Shown: positions 59,952 through 64,000 of the stretch, piece after piece | Numbering within the stretch: position 1 is the stretch's first letter | Layout of the letters: every line of letters starts with the position of its first letter | Made by a program: the position numbers and the translations under genes | Notes under the pieces: generated by a model | What the model was told of the DNA's origin: nothing | Databases searched by the model: none | What the model saw: the letters and a program-made list of their open reading frames with translations, nothing else | NCBI GenBank assembly: GCA_029552745.1 | Contig: JAKPDK010000158.1 | Coordinates: 1 to 64,000, forward strand | DNA: 64,000 nt | DNA from: Candidatus Hydrogenedentota bacterium | Lineage (GTDB): Bacteria; Hydrogenedentota; Hydrogenedentia; Hydrogenedentales; SLHB01 | Reading direction: 5' to 3'

Positions 59952-61061
59952 GTGAAAATCCCTTCAGCCAGAATGCTTGGAGCCAGTTTCTGTGCTGTCC
60001 TTGTGATGTTTTTGATCGGTTGCCATGCTCACGTGGAAAAGACTACCTTACCTCTTGCGGTTTTTTCTGGCAATACCATGGGGAGTACGTACACGGTCAA
60101 GGTCGTTGCCGAACACCCCTTCACTGAACAAGGAAAAAGAGCGGTGAAAGACGCCATCGAGCGTGTTCTTGCTGACATCGACATCAAAATGTCCACCTAT
60201 CGAGACGATTCCGAATTGTCTCGATTTAACGCCCATCGCGACGCTACTCCGTTTTCCCTCTCGAGGGAAACCTTGGAGGTACTCTCCCTTTCTCAGAGAA
60301 TCAGTAAGGAGACCGACGGAGCGTTTGATATCACCGTATCTCCTCTCGTTGAGCTGTGGGGATTCGGACGTCACAAAAAGGACGAAGACGAAAGACAAAT
60401 ACCATCACCTGAGGAGATTGCCGCAGCCCAAACTCGGGTAGGCTATGAAAAAATGGTCATCGATTACGACGCCGGTACCGTACAAAAAACGCAACCGGAC
60501 ATCATATGCGACGTGGGGGCCATCGCCCCCGGCTATGCTACGGACAAAGTCGCTGAAGCCATCCAACAACTCGGGTATGACAATTACATGGTCGAGATCG
60601 GCGGAGAAGTTCGCGCTCACGGACACAACCCCGAGAAAGAACCTTGGCGTATTGGAATTGAGAAGCCCAATCCCGAGGGACGCTCTGTTCAACGAGTTGT
60701 TCCCCTTACGGATGCGGCGATATCCACCTCAGGAGACTATCGAAACTACTTCGAAAAGGATGGAAAACGATATTCCCACGAAATTGACCCACGAACCGGA
60801 CGCCCTATTGAACACAACCTAGCTTCGGTAAGCGTGATTGCACCCGATTGCGCTTCCGCGGACGCCTATGCAACGGCGCTAATGGTGCTCGGCTACGAAC
60901 AAGGAAAAACCTTCGCGGAACAACACACGCTGCCGGTCTACTTTATCATTCGTACGCAGGAAGGCAAGTTCGAAACCGACGAATCCTCCGCCTTCACAGA
61001 TTACTTGAAACGTTTTGAATCTGCGGAAGAATTGTCACCTTCTCCGAAGGCTTCTTCATGA
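59952..61061 (+). CDS. apbE: FAD:protein FMN transferase ApbE (lipoprotein), about 369 aa
   Basis: Attaches FMN to threonines of NqrB and NqrC, so its place after nqrF fits. A lipobox (LVMFLIGC) predicts a lipoprotein facing the periplasm. GNTMGSTYTVKVV, GAFDITVSPLVELWGFG, CDVGAIAPGYATDKV, MVEIGGEVRAHG and YSHEIDPRTGRPIEH are ApbE blocks, and the metal site Asp lies in DCASADAYATALMVLG. The start is uncertain: GTG 59952 gives a basic signal peptide, ATG 59973 is also possible, and the open frame runs back into nqrF. No clear Shine-Dalgarno for any. Confidence 0.92.
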   Translation: MKIPSARMLGASFCAVLVMFLIGCHAHVEKTTLPLAVFSGNTMGSTYTVKVVAEHPFTEQGKRAVKDAIERVLADIDIKMSTYRDDSELSRFNAHRDATPFSLSRETLEVLSLSQRISKETDGAFDITVSPLVELWGFGRHKKDEDERQIPSPEEIAAAQTRVGYEKMVIDYDAGTVQKTQPDIICDVGAIAPGYATDKVAEAIQQLGYDNYMVEIGGEVRAHGHNPEKEPWRIGIEKPNPEGRSVQRVVPLTDAAISTSGDYRNYFEKDGKRYSHEIDPRTGRPIEHNLASVSVIAPDCASADAYATALMVLGYEQGKTFAEQHTLPVYFIIRTQEGKFETDESSAFTDYLKRFESAEELSPSPKASS

Positions 61062-61144
61062 TCCCCCGTGAAGTAGTTGAAGCAATCTGTCTGGCAGAAT
61101 TAGTATAATGGATCGCTTTTCGTTTCTGCGCGAAAGCATAAGTC

Positions 61145-61159
61145 GCCCCTCGGAGGGGC
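61145..61159. other. Small hairpin upstream of thrS
   Basis: GCCCCT-CGG-AGGGGC, a 6-bp stem with a 3-nt loop, 30 bp before the thrS start. It may influence translation of thrS; nothing more of an operator or T-box is visible. Confidence 0.35.
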
Positions 61160-61188
61160 ATTACCCCAAACCACAGGCTAGGATCATT

Positions 61189-63108
61189 ATGGAGACGATA
61201 GAAATACATCTGCCTGATAACTCGACCATCCAGTTACCCGCCGGCAGCACGGCTCTTGATCTTGCTGCACGCATCAGCAATCGATTGGCAAAAGAAGCTG
61301 TCGGAGCAAAGATCAACGGCGTTGTAAAGGATTTGACTACCCCGTTGTGCCAAGGGGACACCGTCGAAATCCTCACCTTTGACTCCCCTGATGGACAAGC
61401 CGTGTTTCGGCACAGTGCGTCTCATATCATGGCTTCTGCGATTCTTCGCGTCCGCCCCCATACCCGGTTGGCAATCGGTCCGGCTATCGAAGATGGTTTC
61501 TATTACGATATCGAGACCGACCCACCATTGACCGAAGAGGACTTTCCTGCTATCGAGGCAGAAATGCAGCGGATCGTTCAGGAAAATGCGCCGTTTGTTC
61601 GAAAGGAAGTCACCAAGGAAGAGGCGCTGCGGTACTTCGAATCGCGGGGTGACGTCTATAAAGTGGAATTGATCAAAGACCTGCCCGACAGCACGGTGAC
61701 GTACTACCAGCACGGCGACTTCATTGACCTATGTCGGGGTCCCCACCTGCCGTCTGCCGGCAAAGTAAAAGCATTCAAACTGCTAAGTGTTGCCGGTGCG
61801 TATTGGCGCGGCGATGAACGCAACCCCATGCTCCAACGAATCTATGGCACCGCATTTCCCAGCGCCAAACAATTGGAGGAGTATTTGCGACTGAGAGCCG
61901 AGGCGGAAAAACGTGACCATCGCAAATTAGGCCGGCAATTAGACCTATTTTCGTTTCATAGTGTCGGTCCCGGTTTTCCCTTCTTTCACCCCAAAGGCAT
62001 GGTTGTTTTGAATGCCCTCATGGAGTTTTGGCGGGAAGAGCACCGAAAACGCGGTTATGGCGAAGTACGTACGCCGATCGTTCTAGACCGCGTGCTCTGG
62101 GAACAATCGGGACATTGGGATCATTACAAAGAAAATATGTATTTCACCGTGATTGACGATCGCGACTTCGCCATTAAACCCATGAACTGTCCCGGCGGCA
62201 TGTTGATATACAAATCTGCCTTGCGTAGTTATCGCGACTTGCCCCTCCGCCTTGCGGAAGTGGGTACCGTCCACCGCCATGAAAAATCGGGCGTCTTGCA
62301 CGGGTTGACACGCGTTCGCATGTTCACTCAAGACGACGCCCATATCTTTATGACTCCTGACCAGATTCAGAGCGAGGTCACAAGTCTGATTGACTTCGTG
62401 GATTCGGTTTATGCTGTTTTTGGGTTGGAATATAGTATCGAGTTAAGCACCCGTCCCGAAAAGTCTATCGGCACGGACGAAATGTGGAACACCGCCACAG
62501 ACGCGTTAAAAAACGCCCTCGATCATAAGGGCGTCGCCTATAAGATCAACGAAGGCGACGGGGCATTTTATGGACCCAAGATCGATTTTCACGTCCGCGA
62601 CTGTCTAAAAAGGTCGTGGCAATGCGCGACAATCCAACTCGATTTCGCCATGCCGGAAAAGTTCGACCTAGAGTATACCGGAGCTGACGGGGAACGGCAT
62701 AGACCTGTTGTTATTCATCGCGTCATCTACGGCGCTATTGAACGCTTCTTCGGTATCTTGATCGAACATTTCGGCGGGGCATTCCCTGCGTGGCTCGCCC
62801 CCGTACAAACGACGGTCATTCCCGTATCTCCGGCATTCGAGGAATATGGCCGGTCAGTACTCGATCGACTCACCCAACAAGGGTTCCGAGTTGAAATGAA
62901 TTGCAGTTCTGAAACGTTAAATTATCGGATTCGGTCTGCTCAGACCCAACAAATACCCTATATGTTGGTCGTCGGCGAGCGTGAACGCGAGAACGACAGC
63001 GTTTCCGTGCGTCACCGGCGTAAGGGTAATATTGGCACAATGACTGTGGTAGAATTCTTGCAGCGGCTCCAGAATGAAGTTCAATCAAAGGCATTGGACA
63101 CGGCGTAA
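61189..63108 (+). CDS. thrS: Threonyl-tRNA synthetase, 639 aa
   Basis: Class II synthetase. An N-terminal TGS domain (METIEIHLPDNSTIQLPAG) is followed by the editing domain (HSASHIMASAI) and the catalytic core, with zinc ligands in NCPGGML and in FTQDDAHIF. Motif 2 (YRDLPLRLAEVGTVHRHE) and motif 3 near the RHRPVVIHRVIYGAIERF end are clear. A C-terminal anticodon-binding domain closes the protein. The frame begins at 61108, but ATG 61189, with AGGA upstream, gives the canonical start. Confidence 0.97.
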   Translation: METIEIHLPDNSTIQLPAGSTALDLAARISNRLAKEAVGAKINGVVKDLTTPLCQGDTVEILTFDSPDGQAVFRHSASHIMASAILRVRPHTRLAIGPAIEDGFYYDIETDPPLTEEDFPAIEAEMQRIVQENAPFVRKEVTKEEALRYFESRGDVYKVELIKDLPDSTVTYYQHGDFIDLCRGPHLPSAGKVKAFKLLSVAGAYWRGDERNPMLQRIYGTAFPSAKQLEEYLRLRAEAEKRDHRKLGRQLDLFSFHSVGPGFPFFHPKGMVVLNALMEFWREEHRKRGYGEVRTPIVLDRVLWEQSGHWDHYKENMYFTVIDDRDFAIKPMNCPGGMLIYKSALRSYRDLPLRLAEVGTVHRHEKSGVLHGLTRVRMFTQDDAHIFMTPDQIQSEVTSLIDFVDSVYAVFGLEYSIELSTRPEKSIGTDEMWNTATDALKNALDHKGVAYKINEGDGAFYGPKIDFHVRDCLKRSWQCATIQLDFAMPEKFDLEYTGADGERHRPVVIHRVIYGAIERFFGILIEHFGGAFPAWLAPVQTTVIPVSPAFEEYGRSVLDRLTQQGFRVEMNCSSETLNYRIRSAQTQQIPYMLVVGERERENDSVSVRHRRKGNIGTMTVVEFLQRLQNEVQSKALDTA

Positions 63109-63140
63109 AACGGAAATCATAAGTGTAAAGGGGAGAACTT

Positions 63141-63488
63141 ATGGGCGGCGGTCGTGAAAAAAAACCAGTTTACAGCGAGGTAGACGTCATTGGGCGCTGC
63201 AAACAATGCGGCGGTCCCGTGACGCAATATGACAAGGTCACGGGGGTCATGGGCATTTTCTGCAGCGAAACGTGTCGAGAACGTTTTGAAACCTTTGCCC
63301 AACGCGCCGCAGCGCTGGATGCATCAAAACGTCCCCGTCTCGGATTGGGATTCCGCATAAAAACCCTCATCGGCAGACTTATCATTTTAATTTTGGCTAT
63401 TGCGGTGATCGGCGCCGCGTCCATTCTGTTCCGGATTCCTGTGCTCGCACCTATTTTTATCCGAATACTTCGTATGGTAGGTTTTTAA
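63141..63488 (+). CDS. Small zinc-ribbon membrane protein, 115 aa
   Basis: A treble-clef-like zinc ribbon (CKQCGGPVTQ, then FCSETCRERF) occupies residues about 20-50. One or two hydrophobic helices follow (LIGRLIILILAIAVIGAASIL). No family name is recognised. AGGGGAGA precedes the ATG. It is 33 bp after thrS and 16 bp before the next gene, so likely one transcript. Confidence 0.7.
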   Translation: MGGGREKKPVYSEVDVIGRCKQCGGPVTQYDKVTGVMGIFCSETCRERFETFAQRAAALDASKRPRLGLGFRIKTLIGRLIILILAIAVIGAASILFRIPVLAPIFIRILRMVGF

Positions 63489-63503
63489 AAAGGACTGCAT
63501 ACT

Positions 63504-63947
63504 ATGGATCTAAGTCGTGTCAAATGGGTTGCATTGGCAGCGCTCGTCGTGTTGCTGGGTTGGCTCTTTACGGAACCAGGAATTAGTTACCTTCATCGAA
63601 AGTTCACCTCCGACCCGGGCGGAGACCCGAAACAAGCCGAACTGAATGAACTAGGACTCTCCCGTCTTGGCGGGTTCCTTTTGCGCACGCTGCGTTACGA
63701 GTGGGCGGAACGCGTCTTCGAAGATGCACTCCGCCTCTATCCCGACGGCAAAAACTCCCGATATGTCTTGTATCGACTCGCAAAAGTTAAGGAAAAACGC
63801 GGCGATTACCGTGCCGCGGTCGCCATCCTGGAACGATTAATGTACGAAAACGCCCATGCTATCGACGACCGAGTGCCCAACAACGACGTCTTAAACTTGC
63901 GACGTAACAAACTGGTAGAAACTCACGAGTTGGGTACCGTCAGGTAA
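63504..63947 (+). CDS. Membrane-anchored TPR-like protein, 147 aa
   Basis: An N-terminal helix (VKWVALAALVVLLGWLF) is followed by TPR-like helical pairs (WAERVFEDALRLYPDG, YVLYRLAKVKEKRGDYRAA, VAILERLMYENAHA). No catalytic motif. The spacing from the zinc-ribbon gene suggests co-expression. Function unknown, possibly envelope protein-protein contacts. Confidence 0.72.
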   Translation: MDLSRVKWVALAALVVLLGWLFTEPGISYLHRKFTSDPGGDPKQAELNELGLSRLGGFLLRTLRYEWAERVFEDALRLYPDGKNSRYVLYRLAKVKEKRGDYRAAVAILERLMYENAHAIDDRVPNNDVLNLRRNKLVETHELGTVR

Positions 63948-63956
63948 CGAGGTTCT

Positions 63957-64000
63957 GTGACAGAGTGGGTTGCAGGGAGAATCCCGGTCCTGGAATGTCT
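63957..64000 (+). CDS. Start of an RlmB/TrmH-type rRNA methyltransferase gene (truncated by window)
   Basis: From the GTG at 63957 the frame reads MTEWVAGRIPVLEC, very like the N-terminus of RlmB-type SpoU methyltransferases (EWVxGRxPVLEAL). A GAGG lies 4 bp upstream. Only 14 codons are visible, so the assignment rests on this short match and is tentative. Confidence 0.55.
   Translation, partial: MTEWVAGRIPVLEC

Noticed and set aside
61062-61188. T-box or thrS operator leader
   Set aside because: Only a 6-bp hairpin is present; no T-box sequence, anti-terminator or tRNA-like anticodon arm could be found.

Overview
The window is bacterial chromosome: standard code, Gram-negative gene content, genes packed in strand-coherent operons. 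The host is not identifiable with certainty. Na+-translocating NQR with ApbE, a siroheme-dependent heme pathway (Ahb), a GH95 fucosidase, O-antigen-type polysaccharide genes, a σ54-like promoter and several orphan families suggest an anaerobic or microaerophilic, carbohydrate-using member of a poorly cultured phylum. Sumerlaeota, Hydrogenedentota or PVC-like lineages are guesses from gene content only.

Layout: 0-4.2 kb holds a REP-associated transposase, an hsdR riddled with in-frame palindromes and a DUF45 metalloprotease, each overlapping the next by 4 bp. 4.5-5.0 kb is an O6-alkylguanine methyltransferase. 5.0-15.4 kb is one minus-strand run: three glycosyltransferases, a polyprenyl-phosphate sugar-1-phosphate transferase, a ligase/polymerase-TPR protein, an M24 peptidase and accB-accC. 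The first six are joined by stop/start overlaps. 15.5-20.6 kb is hrcA-grpE-dnaK-dnaJ under a sigma-70-like promoter and a perfect CIRCE operator. 20.75-26.1 kb is ahbC-ahbA-ahbB-ahbD-hemX-hemA, joining the first committed tetrapyrrole enzyme to the siroheme-to-heme branch. Next come a lipoprotein, rpsA, a GH95 fucosidase, an M14 carboxypeptidase and comF.

33.8-36.0 kb carries a two-gene unit of unknown function: a winged-helix regulator with a nucleotidyltransferase-like but motif-less C-terminus, and a 481-residue orphan. At 36.4 kb an ammonium transporter behind a σ54-like promoter is broken by a frameshift and a Trp-to-TGA change. 38.2-45.3 kb holds a six-EF-hand/collagen-like secreted protein, miaA-mutL, an alpha/beta hydrolase, an FAH-family protein and a DUF169 protein. 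At 45.4-46.7 kb a DUF4832-type gene is broken by a Trp-to-TAG change. Three copies of a 0.4-0.46 kb dispersed repeat lie at 44.07, 46.87 and 53.07 kb. 47.7-53.0 kb is a Gld-like ABC exporter with a DUF4340 protein. 54.0-61.1 kb is nqrABCDEF-apbE, followed by thrS, two small membrane proteins and the first codons of an rlmB-like gene at the right edge.

The most unusual signals are the palindromes and G-run tandem repeat inside the transposase/hsdR block, the dispersed repeat family, two independent TGG-to-stop lesions, the compact Ahb/HemA cluster and the unknown regulator/orphan pair. I saw no CRISPR array, tRNA or rRNA.
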